This document shows, in pieces, positions 1-10,382 of a DNA stretch of 64,000 bases. The position numbers and the translations under genes are program-made. Where the stretch lies: the NCBI RefSeq assembly GCF_001922985.1, contig NZ_MRUH01000165.1, positions 1 through 64,000 on the forward strand. The letters run 5' to 3'. Position 1 is the first letter of the stretch. Each line of letters begins with the position of its first letter. The notes beneath the pieces were generated by a model. The model had not been told where the DNA came from. It did not search any database and worked only from the letters and a program-made list of their open reading frames with translations. The stretch is from Teredinibacter waterburyi (GTDB taxonomy: Bacteria; Pseudomonadota; Gammaproteobacteria; Pseudomonadales; Cellvibrionaceae).

Positions 1-337
1 TGTAAGCGCACTAACGGCGTGTTACCAATACAGGATTCAATCGTCGGATACTGGCGGTCTATGGGACTAGCGTTTGGATGATCCATTATTGTCGTGTGTA
101 CTCCTCACAAGGTTAGACGGCCCTTCGTTGGACAGTTCACTACTCGCAATCATTGCGCCGCTGCCATCGCGGGCCGCAATTCTACCGTTATACTTCCTAA
201 ATTTCCTCTTTTTGCCTATTCTAGGCACCGCCGACCGTATTCCCTCAACTGGACTAGGTATTCATTATCAATGTAATACTTGCCCCTAAGCGGTGGTCTG
301 CCGCTAAACCAATAGAGCAAAGCCAAAGGTTTCAATC
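1..337. other. Non-coding stretch upstream of the barA-like gene
   Basis: I see no supported gene here. Two short overlapping open frames exist but have no recognisable protein character and no good ribosome binding site. No tRNA-like fold or clear -35/-10 pair was found. It probably holds the promoter and leader of the downstream kinase gene, and possibly the end of an intergenic region continuing to the left. Confidence 0.5.
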
Positions 338-3202
338 ATGCTGATACACCGGGAACTCCGTAAAAAGTTACTTTTTTTAACGCTCGTTCCCATAGGTTTA
401 GCTGTCGTTCTCTTATGTGTTACCTTTTATTTCTTACACAGTGATTTTTTGCAGCGTCAAAGCCAGCAACGCAGTCAGTTTATTGTCAATTTAGTACGTG
501 GCGATTTCGACAAGCAACTCGATTTTGGACAGTATTATCAACACCTTTCAAGCATGCTATTGAAATTCGACAACGTCCGCAGTGTCGCATTAATAGGTGA
601 AGACAATTCAATTTCGGATATTGCGGGGCTGCCAATCCAGTCATTAACCTCAACCCAACTGCAGAAGTACCGCGACGCTGACCAGAACACTCACTGCCAA
701 GATAAAAAATGTTTCACACTCACACCGCTTAGCTCTCCCAGCGAAGCTAATAGCTTACCTCAGCGCGTACTTGTGGTGAGCGACAACTATGATTTTACGC
801 TAATCACGCACCGAGCCATTATTATTGGCCTCACGGTAATTTATGTTATCTGGTTTATTGTTTATCTTTACATCCGCCGTTTTCAGGCGGCTATCACACG
901 GCCGCTCTATATTATTAACGAGGGCATTGAGCGTTATACCAAAGGCGAATACGCTACCCCCATCCAGCGTGAAAGTGATAGCGCCTACGGTGAATTAATC
1001 GATGGCATTAACAAGCTCGCACAAATTCAAAAGTCAGCGCAAGACAACCTCCAGCAAAATATTGAGCAGTCGACAATCGATTTACGAGAAACCTTAGAGA
1101 CGGTTGAAATACAAAATATCGAATTAGATATTGCCCGCAAAAGCGCACTGCAGGCGAGCCGAGTAAAATCGGAATTCTTAGCAAACACCAGTCATGAAAT
1201 TAGAACACCGTTAAACGGTATTCTCGGTTTCTCCGAGCTATTGAAAAAAACCGAACTATCTCCTCAGCAAGCCGAATATCTCGAAACCATCGATGAGTCC
1301 GCCAAGGGCTTGCTAACCATTATTAACGATATCCTCGATTTTTCTCGTCTCGAAATAGGAAAGCTGACACTCGAATACAAGCCGGTAAAACTGCGTCAAG
1401 TTATCGAAGAATCATTGCGTTTACAGGCCCACCCAGCCCACGAGAAAAAATTACGCCTGCTAACTATTATTGATCATGACATTCCCGAAAACCTACTCGG
1501 CGATCCACTGCGCTTGAAACAGGTCCTATCAAACCTGCTATCGAACGCAATCAAGTTTACCAACAGCGGCAATATATTAATTAGCGTCAGCAAAGATGTT
1601 CGCGCGGACAACCGTATGACCTTGCACTTTAGGGTTACCGACAGTGGAATTGGCTTAAATCAAGAGCAACAAGACAGTTTGTTTGACGCCTTTACCCAAC
1701 TCGACTCCAGCGCAAGTCGCGCCTACGGCGGTACAGGTTTAGGCTTGGCGATCGCGAAAGGTTTGGTCGATCGCATGAATGGCCAAATCGGCGTTGAAAG
1801 TGAACCGGGTAAAGGCGCAACCTTTTGGTTTACCGCTACCCTCGGCTGCAACACTAACAATCAAGATAGTCAGGGCTACTTGCTCGGTAGCCTGCGCAAT
1901 AAAAGAGTTCTTATTTACGACTGTGAAACCATGAGTCGCGCTGAAATTGTCCACTATATTCGCGGCTGGGGTGCCAGTGTTAACGAGATATCAGAGTTTG
2001 ATGAAATACTAAATGCGACTGCCGCCGCCTGCAGAAATGGTCAAGTGGACCTAGCCATCCTTGATGCTCAAGTGACCCGCAACACATTCGACAAAAACCG
2101 ACTTTACGAGCTTGTGCGAACCTTAAACGACGACTACTCCCTACCGGTTGTAGTATTGGCGCCACCGTCGGTACACCGTTTAATTGAGCCAACATTAAGC
2201 GGAACTCACAGCGCCATTTTACAGCGCCCTATCTACTGTAACCGCTTTAACCAAGTGGTTTGCGAAGAGCTAGGAATCATTATTCCGGAGATCGAGCAAA
2301 GTCGTACCATAGCTCATCGCGGTGGCGATGAGGAGGCCGTAAAAATACTCGCGGTAGATGACAATCCAGCCAACTTACGCCTAGTTTGTGAGCTCTTGAA
2401 AGATTTGGACGTTAAAGTATCGACCGCCGACAACGGTGGCGATGCCGTACGCTTATGTGATACCGAATTGTTCGACTTGATTTTAATGGACATTCAAATG
2501 CCGGGAATGGACGGTTTGGACGCGACACGACAAATTCGGATTCGCGAAAAAAATAAACGGCGTACTCCAGTCGTTGCACTAACGGCCCACGCAGCAAACG
2601 AGCAAAAGGCACGCCTGCTTCTCGCAGGCTTGGATGACTACCTTACCAAACCCGTGAGTGAAAACGAACTTCGACATGTCATCGAGCGCTGGGTTAGTCA
2701 CACAACCCTAGCTATCGCAAAACCAGGCGCTGACCCTATTAGTAGCAACACAGCAGCCAATAGGTATGCCGAAATAAATAATGCGGTATCTAGGGAAACC
2801 TCCTCCCCCACTATAGATCTTTCTCAGGACGGCCTCGTCGACCTAGAATTATGTTTGTCACTAGCAAAGCACAAAACGGATCTCGCTCGCGATATGTTGC
2901 AAATGCTGCTGGATTCACTGACTGCCAGCACCGATGAAATTCGCACTAGCCTGAGCGAGGGCAATCTAAAAGAGCTTCAAGAAGTTATTCATAAACTGCA
3001 CGGTGGTAGTTGCTATTGCGGTGTGCCACTATTAAAACAACACGCTTCAGAACTAGATGCGAAATTACAGCGGGTATTACAACAAAATGATGACTACCCC
3101 GAATTAGAACACGACGTTAACCGTTTGCTTTCTATTCTAAAAAAATTAAAAGAGTGGCAGCACAATACGGATATCGAACAGTTCTTTTCGATAGCCCGTT
3201 AA
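338..3202 (+). CDS. barA: BarA/GacS-type tripartite hybrid sensor histidine kinase
   Basis: 954-residue inner-membrane sensor kinase. Two membrane segments (about 10-32 and 160-178) bracket a periplasmic loop, followed by a HAMP-like linker. The H-box has His286 in LANTSHEIRTP, the N-box is near residue 403, and G-boxes include DSGIGL and GGTGLGLAIAK. A weak first receiver (about 520-645) precedes a canonical receiver with Asp718 in ILMDIQMPG. A C-terminal HPt domain has the phospho-acceptor His885 in HKLHGG. This His-Asp-His layout is that of BarA/GacS, which phosphorylate UvrY/GacA and so control CsrB/RsmZ-type small RNAs. The gene is convergent with recO. Architecture is certain; orthology to GacS is likely, but the cognate regulator is not in the window. 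Confidence 0.9.
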   Translation: MLIHRELRKKLLFLTLVPIGLAVVLLCVTFYFLHSDFLQRQSQQRSQFIVNLVRGDFDKQLDFGQYYQHLSSMLLKFDNVRSVALIGEDNSISDIAGLPIQSLTSTQLQKYRDADQNTHCQDKKCFTLTPLSSPSEANSLPQRVLVVSDNYDFTLITHRAIIIGLTVIYVIWFIVYLYIRRFQAAITRPLYIINEGIERYTKGEYATPIQRESDSAYGELIDGINKLAQIQKSAQDNLQQNIEQSTIDLRETLETVEIQNIELDIARKSALQASRVKSEFLANTSHEIRTPLNGILGFSELLKKTELSPQQAEYLETIDESAKGLLTIINDILDFSRLEIGKLTLEYKPVKLRQVIEESLRLQAHPAHEKKLRLLTIIDHDIPENLLGDPLRLKQVLSNLLSNAIKFTNSGNILISVSKDVRADNRMTLHFRVTDSGIGLNQEQQDSLFDAFTQLDSSASRAYGGTGLGLAIAKGLVDRMNGQIGVESEPGKGATFWFTATLGCNTNNQDSQGYLLGSLRNKRVLIYDCETMSRAEIVHYIRGWGASVNEISEFDEILNATAAACRNGQVDLAILDAQVTRNTFDKNRLYELVRTLNDDYSLPVVVLAPPSVHRLIEPTLSGTHSAILQRPIYCNRFNQVVCEELGIIIPEIEQSRTIAHRGGDEEAVKILAVDDNPANLRLVCELLKDLDVKVSTADNGGDAVRLCDTELFDLILMDIQMPGMDGLDATRQIRIREKNKRRTPVVALTAHAANEQKARLLLAGLDDYLTKPVSENELRHVIERWVSHTTLAIAKPGADPISSNTAANRYAEINNAVSRETSSPTIDLSQDGLVDLELCLSLAKHKTDLARDMLQMLLDSLTASTDEIRTSLSEGNLKELQEVIHKLHGGSCYCGVPLLKQHASELDAKLQRVLQQNDDYPELEHDVNRLLSILKKLKEWQHNTDIEQFFSIAR

Positions 3203-3254
3203 AATATTGGCTTTTAACGAATAGATACTAATGAATAGCTCAACGGAGAGAATG

Positions 3255-3983
3255 CTACAGCGTTAGGAATAACTCGCGGCTGTTAAGTGCTCGACCACCC
3301 AAATGATGGTTTATGGCTTGCCGACACAACCGCTTAGCCACGCTACGTACTGCTTCAAGCCTCCACTGGCGAGCGGCGATTGCACACAAATCGCAACCAC
3401 GGTAAAGATAGACACCCTGTATTCCTAGCTCCACACGGGAGAATCCAAGCTCTTGCTCGAAGCGATAAAAACTTTCTGCACTATTTTCAATTGGGCTGCC
3501 GCTAACGTCAACATTAAAATGTATCGCGTAGCCTAATTCCGCCAAGAGCACCAATTCAAATTCACGCAAGCAAATATCTTCTTCACCGACAGTAGAGTTT
3601 GATAAGGCTGTTAACGTGGACTGATAACAGTGAAACAAATGGGGTTGAGGGTCTTCTGCTGGTAAAAGGTACGTTAGGATCTCGTTTAAATAGAGACCGC
3701 AATATAGCTGAACGCCAGTAAGGGGAATGGGGTTGCTAAGGTTTTCCAGCGATAGAATCGTTTTTAATTCACCGTCGCCGCGATAACTTAATTGCATTAG
3801 AGTGAATTGCTGAGGCTGCAGGTGGCCGCGATTTTTACCCCGGCCAGCACCACGTAATTTTGCCGCTCTATGCACCCCGCGAACACGGCCAAAATTGGGA
3901 GAAAGGAAATCGACTAGAATACGGCTATCGGTATAAGCACGCCGATGAAGCATAAAAGCCTGTTCATTCTCGATCAACTTCAT
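3255..3983 (-). CDS. recO: DNA repair protein RecO
   Basis: 242 residues, normal for RecO. It acts in the RecFOR pathway, helping load RecA on SSB-coated single-stranded DNA and annealing strands. The N-terminal OB-fold region carries the typical start EQAFMLHRRAYTDSRIL, then a helical C-terminal domain with a short CDLC pair. The ATG start lies 27 bases after the era stop, so it is the last gene of the lepA-lepB-DUF4845-rnc-era-recO series. In many relatives pdxJ follows recO; here the convergent hybrid kinase gene follows instead. Confidence 0.95.
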   Translation of the reverse strand: MKLIENEQAFMLHRRAYTDSRILVDFLSPNFGRVRGVHRAAKLRGAGRGKNRGHLQPQQFTLMQLSYRGDGELKTILSLENLSNPIPLTGVQLYCGLYLNEILTYLLPAEDPQPHLFHCYQSTLTALSNSTVGEEDICLREFELVLLAELGYAIHFNVDVSGSPIENSAESFYRFEQELGFSRVELGIQGVYLYRGCDLCAIAARQWRLEAVRSVAKRLCRQAINHHLGGRALNSRELFLTL

Positions 3984-4010
3984 AAGGCTGCACTTGGCTT
4001 AAGAAAAGTA

Positions 4011-4910
4011 CTATCGTTGATCAAACCCTAGGCTGCGCAGCGCCCTTTCGTCATCGGACCAGCCCCCCTTTACCTTCACCCACATCTTCAGCATCACCTT
4101 AGAGTCGAACAGTCTTTCCATATCGATCCTTGCCTGCTGACCAATCTGCTTAATGCGGTCGCCTTTTTCACCGATCAAAATACGCTTTTGGCCATCTCTC
4201 TCGACAAGGATTAGCGCGCTGATAGTTATCAACCGGCCGTCCTGTTCAAATTCTTCGATCTCCACCGCCGCCTGATAAGGAAGCTCCTCTCCCAACTGGC
4301 GAGTAATCTTTTCACGGACGATTTCTGCGGCTAAAAAGCGCGAACTTTTATCCGTAATTTGATCATCAGGGTAAAAGTGATCGGCTTCAGGTAAATGCGA
4401 AATGGCTAACTGCTGTAACTTATCAAGGTTGAGGTTCTTGAGTGCCGATACCGGTACAATTTCTGCTCGCGGCAGTTTTGCCGAAAGTTTTTCAACATAG
4501 GGTAGCAAGGCGGCTTTATCGTCCATTTGATCAACTTTATTCAACGCGATAATGACCGGCGAAGTGATTTGCTCTAGCTGCTGAAGTACCCAGTCGTCCT
4601 CATCTGTCCAATGATTTTTATCGACCACAAATACCACAACATCAACATCCTTTAAGGCTGAGGATGCGGCTTTGTTCATATATTTATTAATCGCCTTGGT
4701 TTGACCTTTGTGAATACCGGGGGTATCGACAAAGATCATCTGTGCACGCCCCTCTGTTTTAATGCCGAGCATGTTGTAACGTGTCGTTTGAGGCTTGCGA
4801 GACGTTATGCTAATTTTTTGCTCAAGCAGATGATTAAGCATTGTCGACTTGCCGACATTCGGGCGGCCGACAATAGCGATATAACCGCAAACACGGGGGA
4901 GATCGGACAT
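4011..4910 (-). CDS. era: GTPase Era, ribosome assembly factor
   Basis: 299 residues. This essential GTPase binds the 3' end of 16S rRNA during 30S maturation. The G1 loop is GRPNVGKST (residues 15-23), G3 is DTPG, and G4 is NKVD. A C-terminal KH domain includes the [11 protein letters not shown] loop. I chose the ATG at 4910, giving MSDLPRVCG, because AGAAAGG sits just upstream and the length matches the family. A TTG six codons earlier is in frame but weaker. It lies between rnc and recO, the usual order. Confidence 0.96.
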   Translation of the reverse strand: MSDLPRVCGYIAIVGRPNVGKSTMLNHLLEQKISITSRKPQTTRYNMLGIKTEGRAQMIFVDTPGIHKGQTKAINKYMNKAASSALKDVDVVVFVVDKNHWTDEDDWVLQQLEQITSPVIIALNKVDQMDDKAALLPYVEKLSAKLPRAEIVPVSALKNLNLDKLQQLAISHLPEADHFYPDDQITDKSSRFLAAEIVREKITRQLGEELPYQAAVEIEEFEQDGRLITISALILVERDGQKRILIGEKGDRIKQIGQQARIDMERLFDSKVMLKMWVKVKGGWSDDERALRSLGFDQR

Positions 4911-4945
4911 AAAAAACCTTTCTAACAACTGGAATATGAGGTGTG

Positions 4946-5644
4946 TTAAAGACCAAGCTCTAACAACATTTGTTTTGCGGCCAACTTTTCGGCTTTACGC
5001 TTACTGGTACTAATAGCGCTGGTTTTTTTCCCGCCGCTATGCACTTCGCAACTCACTTCAAACTTGGGCGAGTGGGCCTCGCCTAGACGATTGACAACAC
5101 GATATACAGGCAGATCCTGTTTGTGTTCTTGCATATATTCTTGCAGGCGAGTTTTTGAATCTTTCCCCGACTCTTCCAGCTCGATAGAATCGAGCATATC
5201 GGCAAACCAGAAAAGGACAATCTTACGACACACCTCTAAGCCTGCCTCGAGATAAATCGCGCCGATAATCGCTTCGACGGCATCAGCTAAAATACTGGAG
5301 CGACGAAAACCGCCTGTTTTCAATTCGCCCTCACCTAACCTTAAGCATTCACCAATATTTTTTTCTCGCGCAATTTCAGCCAAGGTTTCACCCTTAACCA
5401 AACTCGCTCGCACCCGACTCATATCGCCTTCTTGGCCCTCGGGGAAACGGTTAAACAATTCTTCCGCAATAATGGTGCTAAGCAGAGCATCCCCTAAAAA
5501 TTCAAGGCGCTCGTTGTTGTCCTTGCCGACGCTGCGGTGACTTAGCGCTGTAGCTAGCAACGTCTGGCTTTGAAACTCATAGCCTAACGCTTGTTGAAGC
5601 CTATTCAGGCTTAGTTTCAATGAGGAACTTACAACATTTTTCAC
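4946..5644 (-). CDS. rnc: Ribonuclease III
   Basis: 232 residues, the usual length. It cleaves double-stranded RNA, including the 30S rRNA precursor. The RNase III signature [13 protein letters not shown] is near residue 40, with the second metal-binding region around [18 protein letters not shown]-terminal double-stranded RNA binding domain (about 160-230) ends in [13 protein letters not shown]. The start is a GTG at 5644 that overlaps the end of the DUF4845 gene by 44 bases. An in-frame TTG at codon 9 is an alternative that would shorten the overlap. Confidence 0.95.
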   Translation of the reverse strand: MKNVVSSSLKLSLNRLQQALGYEFQSQTLLATALSHRSVGKDNNERLEFLGDALLSTIIAEELFNRFPEGQEGDMSRVRASLVKGETLAEIAREKNIGECLRLGEGELKTGGFRRSSILADAVEAIIGAIYLEAGLEVCRKIVLFWFADMLDSIELEESGKDSKTRLQEYMQEHKQDLPVYRVVNRLGEAHSPKFEVSCEVHSGGKKTSAISTSKRKAEKLAAKQMLLELGL

Positions 5645-6011
5645 TATTTGAACTATCCAACTGTTGTTTAAAGCTTAATACCACGTCGACATTGGCGAAC
5701 ATGTGTACCCGCTCTTCATAAACACTGTTAATAAGGGTTCGATCTTTTAGACGAACGACTTTAAAGGATTTTTCGGACGTGCCTCGAATCCCGTTTATTT
5801 GAATAAATTTTTGCAGCTGAGATTTAATTTCGGAGCGATCCATCGCGTTTATATCTTGGTCAGCAAAACTCTGCAGCGCACTAACCACATAGCGATTATC
5901 GAGGTAGTGGGGGCCCAATTTAAAAAAGCAGGTAAGGAAGAATCCAACGATAACTAACACCACTAACCAACCAAAGGTACTAAAACCACGCTGAGCACTA
6001 AGTCTATTCAT
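5601..6011 (-). CDS. DUF4845 single-pass membrane protein
   Basis: 136 residues of unknown function. It has one N-terminal membrane segment (about 10-30, after RLSAQRGFSTFGWLV) and a small periplasmic domain of about 100 residues. This gene type is regularly found between lepB and rnc in Pseudomonas-like gammaproteobacteria, where it is annotated as DUF4845. I start it at the ATG at 6011, which gives the family-typical MNRLSAQRG; the open frame runs further upstream but through the 3' end of lepB. It overlaps rnc by 44 bases, suggesting translational coupling. Confidence 0.85.
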   Translation of the reverse strand: MNRLSAQRGFSTFGWLVVLVIVGFFLTCFFKLGPHYLDNRYVVSALQSFADQDINAMDRSEIKSQLQKFIQINGIRGTSEKSFKVVRLKDRTLINSVYEERVHMFANVDVVLSFKQQLDSSNSEKCCKFLIETKPE

Positions 6012-6042
6012 ATCATGCGGCCTAAAGTGTAGGAAACTGATT

Positions 6043-6900
6043 TTAAATACTGCCGGTACGAGAGAAGCTGGGAATACTGAAAAATGTTTTCCAATGCATC
6101 CAAATAGCGAAGGCTTTACCAACAATTCGCTCTTCGGGCACAGGGCCCCAGTCGCGACTATCTGAACTGTTATCGCGATTGTCACCCATCATAAAGTAAT
6201 GCCCCTTTGGAACAACGTAAGTACCGTCAACGCTTAAACGTCCGGCGACTGTACACTTACGCATACGGTGGGCTTCGTCGGCAAGCAGCTCATCCATTAC
6301 AAGGTATCGACCGCCGCGAGATGAGCAGTAATCCCGCTCTGGGTCTTCACTGACCAACACCTGCTGCTTACGCTCACCGTTAACGTACAGCACGTTATCG
6401 GTGTAGCGAACCGTATCGCCGGGTAGACCGATAACACGCTTAATAAAATAGCGCTCGCTATTAGGTGGGAAAAACACCATCACATCACCGCGCTGCGGAT
6501 CGCCGACAGCTAAAAATTTAGTTCGCAATACCGGTAACCGCAAGCCATAGGCAAATTTATTAACCGCAATAAAATCACCGACTTCTAGGGTGGGAACCAT
6601 AGATTCGGAGGGTATTTGAAAGGGCTCAATGACAAACGAACGCAGTACAAAAACCAGCAATAGGATGGGGAAAAACGATTTCGAGTATTCAACGACCGCA
6701 GGCTCCCGAATAACCGCGCTATACGCCGTTTGATAACCTTCATCCGCCAACTTACTTGCATCATCTCGGCCAGCATACTGTGCATCCAACTCGCGTACAG
6801 CGGCCTTGCGTGGCGCCCTTAGCGCAATGATATCGTACAGCCACACCAAACCGGTGGCGGAAACAGCCAGTAGCAATATTAAAGGTAAATTGATATCCAT
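6043..6900 (-). CDS. lepB: Signal peptidase I
   Basis: 285 residues, inner membrane. It removes signal peptides from exported proteins using a Ser-Lys dyad. Two membrane segments (about 4-25 and 75-92) precede the catalytic box IPSESMVPTL with Ser100. Lys154 lies in YFIKRVIGLPGD, and the box GDNRDNSSDSR is near 239-249. It has the longer loop of gammaproteobacterial LepB. The ATG start lies 36 bases after the lepA stop, so both are probably on one transcript. Confidence 0.96.
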   Translation of the reverse strand: MDINLPLILLLAVSATGLVWLYDIIALRAPRKAAVRELDAQYAGRDDASKLADEGYQTAYSAVIREPAVVEYSKSFFPILLLVFVLRSFVIEPFQIPSESMVPTLEVGDFIAVNKFAYGLRLPVLRTKFLAVGDPQRGDVMVFFPPNSERYFIKRVIGLPGDTVRYTDNVLYVNGERKQQVLVSEDPERDYCSSRGGRYLVMDELLADEAHRMRKCTVAGRLSVDGTYVVPKGHYFMMGDNRDNSSDSRDWGPVPEERIVGKAFAIWMHWKTFFSIPSFSRTGSI

Positions 6901-6936
6901 TTATTCGTCTCGTTAAGTCTGTTTTAGGAATCGACT

Positions 6937-8736
6937 CTAGGAATCCACTTTTAGTACCGCGAGGAACGCCTCCTGCGGAATTTCAACGTTGCCCACTTGT
7001 TTCATGCGCTTCTTACCCGCCTTTTGCTTTTCAAGTAGCTTTTTCTTACGGCTAACATCACCGCCATAACACTTAGCGGTCACATTTTTACGCAGTGCTT
7101 TTACTGTAGTACGCGCAACAACTTGGCCACCTATGGCTGCCTGAATTGCTACGTCGAACATCTGCCGAGGAATCAACTCTTTCATTTTGTCCGCTAGAGA
7201 CCGGCCCTTATTGTGTGCGTTATCACGGTGCACGATCAGCGCCAAAGCGTCAACTTTCTCGCTATTGATCAACACGTCCAAACGAACTAGGTTAGCGTCT
7301 TGGAAGCGGACAAAACTATAGTCTAGAGAAGCAAACCCCCGACTAACGGACTTCAACTTATCAAAGAAGTCCATAACCACCTCGTTCATTGGCAGCTCGT
7401 AAGTCAGTGAAACTTGCCCACCAACGTACTGGAGATTTTTTTGCATCCCGCGCTTTTCAATACACAAGGTAATTACCGAACCAAGGTATTCCGACGGCAC
7501 AAGCATATTGGCTTCGCAAATAGGCTCGCGCATTTCTTCAATCAAACCGATATCGGGTAACTTTGAAGGGTTGTCGACGTAGATAGTTTCGCCCTTTGTG
7601 GTAAGCACTTCATAAACAACGGTTGGTGCCGTTGTTATCAAATCGAGATCATACTCTCGCTCAAGTCGCTCTTGAATAATCTCCATGTGCAACATACCGA
7701 GGAAGCCACAACGAAAACCGAACCCGAGAGCATCTGAGCTTTCAGGCTCATAAAACAGCGACGCATCATTAAGCGTCAGCTTAGCTAGGGCATCTCGAAA
7801 CGACTCGTATTCATCGGAGCTTACGGGGAATAGTCCAGCATATACCTGCGGTTTGACCTTCTTAAAGCCTGGTAGCGCTGGGGTACTGGAGGTATGCGCG
7901 TGAGTGAGTGTATCCCCCACCGGAGCGCCTTGAATCTCCTTAATACCGGCGACGATAAAACCCACTTCACCAGCACGCAAAATGCCAGTATCCAAACGTT
8001 TCGGCGTAAATACACCGACCACATCGACAACATGGGATTTACCGATCGTTTTGGAAATAATCTTTTCTCGGGCTTTTAGCGTGCCCTGGGTAACGCGTAC
8101 CAGCGACACCACCCCCAAATAGTTATCAAACCAAGAATCAATAATGAGCGCTTGTAAGGGGGCATCTACGTCGCCGACTGGTGCGGGCACGTCGCGAACC
8201 AAACGCTCCAGCACTGCCTCAATCCCTAAACCAGACTTGGCGCTACACTGCACCGCGTCGGTGGCATCAATGCCTATAATATCTTCAATTTCTTCGGCGA
8301 CCCGCTCTGGCTCGGCTTGCGGCAAATCCATCTTATTGAGTACAGGTATAACTTCTAGGCCCTGCTCCAAAGCCGTATAGCAGTTTGCCACGGACTGGGC
8401 TTCCACGCCTTGGGCGGCGTCTACAACCAGAAGTGCACCCTCACAGGCCGCTAGCGAGCGCGATACTTCATAGGAAAAATCGACATGACCAGGAGTGTCA
8501 ATGAAATTCAACTGATACACCTTGCCGCTCTCAGAGGTGTAGTTCAGGGTAACGCTCTGGGCTTTAATTGTAATTCCCCGTTCTCGCTCCAAGTCCATTG
8601 AATCGAGGACTTGTGCAGCCATTTCCCTAGAGGAAAGGCCGCCACAGTGCTGAATAAACCGATCCGCGAGGGTAGATTTACCGTGGTCGATATGAGCGAT
8701 GATGGAGAAGTTTCGAATGTGGCTTAGATCTGTCAC
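6937..8736 (-). CDS. lepA: Elongation factor 4 (LepA), ribosome back-translocating GTPase
   Basis: 599 residues from the GTG at 8736, exactly the usual LepA length. The start reads [23 protein letters not shown], close to Pseudomonas LepA; a TTG four codons upstream is possible. P-loop AHIDHGKST, switch [10 protein letters not shown] and NKMD are all present. EF-G-like domains III and V follow, with the LepA-specific C-terminal domain ending KVDS. It acts on stalled or mispositioned ribosomes at the membrane or in the cytosol and is classically cotranscribed with lepB. Confidence 0.96.
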   Translation of the reverse strand: MTDLSHIRNFSIIAHIDHGKSTLADRFIQHCGGLSSREMAAQVLDSMDLERERGITIKAQSVTLNYTSESGKVYQLNFIDTPGHVDFSYEVSRSLAACEGALLVVDAAQGVEAQSVANCYTALEQGLEVIPVLNKMDLPQAEPERVAEEIEDIIGIDATDAVQCSAKSGLGIEAVLERLVRDVPAPVGDVDAPLQALIIDSWFDNYLGVVSLVRVTQGTLKAREKIISKTIGKSHVVDVVGVFTPKRLDTGILRAGEVGFIVAGIKEIQGAPVGDTLTHAHTSSTPALPGFKKVKPQVYAGLFPVSSDEYESFRDALAKLTLNDASLFYEPESSDALGFGFRCGFLGMLHMEIIQERLEREYDLDLITTAPTVVYEVLTTKGETIYVDNPSKLPDIGLIEEMREPICEANMLVPSEYLGSVITLCIEKRGMQKNLQYVGGQVSLTYELPMNEVVMDFFDKLKSVSRGFASLDYSFVRFQDANLVRLDVLINSEKVDALALIVHRDNAHNKGRSLADKMKELIPRQMFDVAIQAAIGGQVVARTTVKALRKNVTAKCYGGDVSRKKKLLEKQKAGKKRMKQVGNVEIPQEAFLAVLKVDS

Positions 8737-8866
8737 TACTGCTTGCAACCCGTAATAGAATGATGGAATGGGGGTATTTTGGACGCGCAGTCTACAGTAT
8801 TTATGGGGGCTAAGCTATGCAGATGGATGCTCTCGCACCCGCCGGCATAGCTATAACAGCAAGTGA

Positions 8867-10255
8867 TTATTGCTGGATACGTATGGTGCGGAAGCTCGGC
8901 CGACCATCGCGGAAAAAACGAATGGGCAGCAAGCTATCGGCTGGTAGATTGCTCAACACCCTACGATAATCGTCAACCGTATTAATCTGCTCGAAACCAA
9001 GTTGAGCCACAACATCGCCAGCACGAATTCCAGCCTCCGCTGCCGCGCCGCCGCCGTCTACCTGCGCAACCATCACGCCACCACTTAAACGCCAACGATC
9101 TCGCACAGAGCTATCCAGAGGTTCAATCGTCAAACCGAGTCTATCGCCACTATCTGGCTGACTGCTCGCCAGTGCCTTAGCGCCCTCCGCCCCAGTTAAT
9201 TGACCAACGCGAACCTTCAAATTTTGCTTTTTACCCTGACGCATAACAACAACAGGAACTTCTGACTCAGGCTTGGTAGCACCAACCATTGGCGGCAAAT
9301 CGCTGGAGTTAGCGACCAAATCACCGTTAAACCGCAAAATAATATCGCCGATTTTTAGCCCAGAACGAGCGGCTGGACCATCAATTTCCATCTGTGCGAC
9401 CAGCGCACCTTCTGGCTTCTTTAAGCCAAACGAGTCGGCGAGATTCTTATCCACTTCTTGAATAACAACGCCAAGCCAACCGCGATCAACCCGCCCTTTC
9501 TCCTTCAACTGATCCACCACATCGATTGCAACCGATGCAGGAATGGCAAAGGAAAGACCAATTGAACCACCCGAGCGAGTATATATTTGAGAATTTACAC
9601 CAACTACTCGGCCATCAAGATTAAATAATGGGCCGCCCGAATTACCCGGGTTAATGGCAACATCTGTTTGAATAAAAGGTACGTAGTTTTCATTGCGCTC
9701 ACTCGGCAAACTGCGACCAATTGCACTCACAATACCCGCGCTAGCGGAAAAATCTAACCCAAAGGGTGAACCAATAGCGACAACCCACTCACCGACGCGA
9801 AGGGTTTCTTTGTCTTCCAATTGTAAATAAGGAAGGTTGGTTTCATCTACCTTCAACAGTGCCAAATCGGAGCGTGGATCGGAACCAACAACCGTCGCGC
9901 GATATTCTCGTCGGTCGGTAAGGCGCACAACAATTTCATCGGCATCTTCAATGACATGGTTATTCGTTAGGATGTAGCCATCTTGGGAAATAAAGAAACC
10001 AGAACCCATCGACTGCATATTGCGCTCTGGCATTTGCCGAGGCTCGAACAGGTGGCGAAAAATATCGGGGACTTGCTGTCCCGGCGGAAGATGGTAGCTA
10101 CTACGCTGAACCTTCGTTTGAGTATTAATTTTAACAACGGCGGGGGATGTCTTTTCGATAAGCGGGGTAAAATCAGGCAGCTGATAACGCTGCGCTGCGA
10201 ACGCCGACGTTGACACAACAAATAAACATGAGACCAATAAAAATCGCATAAACAT
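8867..10255 (-). CDS. mucD: MucD/DegP-like periplasmic serine protease
   Basis: 462 residues. This Do-family protease/chaperone degrades misfolded envelope proteins. A signal peptide ends at SAFA before AQRYQLP. The trypsin-like domain has His100 (NNHVIEDAD), Asp130 (SDLALLKV) and Ser206 (NPGNSGGPL), followed by two PDZ domains. I use the ATG at 10255 because AGGAGAG lies seven bases upstream; the frame opens earlier at a TTG without such a site. As in Pseudomonas, it closes the rpoE-rseA-rseB-rseC-mucD series and should dampen the stress signal by clearing misfolded proteins. Confidence 0.94.
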   Translation of the reverse strand: MFMRFLLVSCLFVVSTSAFAAQRYQLPDFTPLIEKTSPAVVKINTQTKVQRSSYHLPPGQQVPDIFRHLFEPRQMPERNMQSMGSGFFISQDGYILTNNHVIEDADEIVVRLTDRREYRATVVGSDPRSDLALLKVDETNLPYLQLEDKETLRVGEWVVAIGSPFGLDFSASAGIVSAIGRSLPSERNENYVPFIQTDVAINPGNSGGPLFNLDGRVVGVNSQIYTRSGGSIGLSFAIPASVAIDVVDQLKEKGRVDRGWLGVVIQEVDKNLADSFGLKKPEGALVAQMEIDGPAARSGLKIGDIILRFNGDLVANSSDLPPMVGATKPESEVPVVVMRQGKKQNLKVRVGQLTGAEGAKALASSQPDSGDRLGLTIEPLDSSVRDRWRLSGGVMVAQVDGGGAAAEAGIRAGDVVAQLGFEQINTVDDYRRVLSNLPADSLLPIRFFRDGRPSFRTIRIQQ

Positions 10256-10382
10256 TAATAGCTCTCCTAAACGCATTACTGGTTTAAATTTCAACCTCTA
10301 TATTTTCTGTAACTGGGTATTCAACAAATATGTTTTCAGCAACAAAAATGCAATAGGATGAAACAAAAAAGTGGCCCAGCAC

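Noticed and set aside
74-289. Two overlapping short open frames at the left end
   Set aside because: No protein-like composition, no ribosome binding site, and they overlap each other in different frames.
6012-6185. Longer N-terminus for the DUF4845 protein
   Set aside because: It is the out-of-frame reading of the lepB 3' end; the family starts at MNRLSAQRG.
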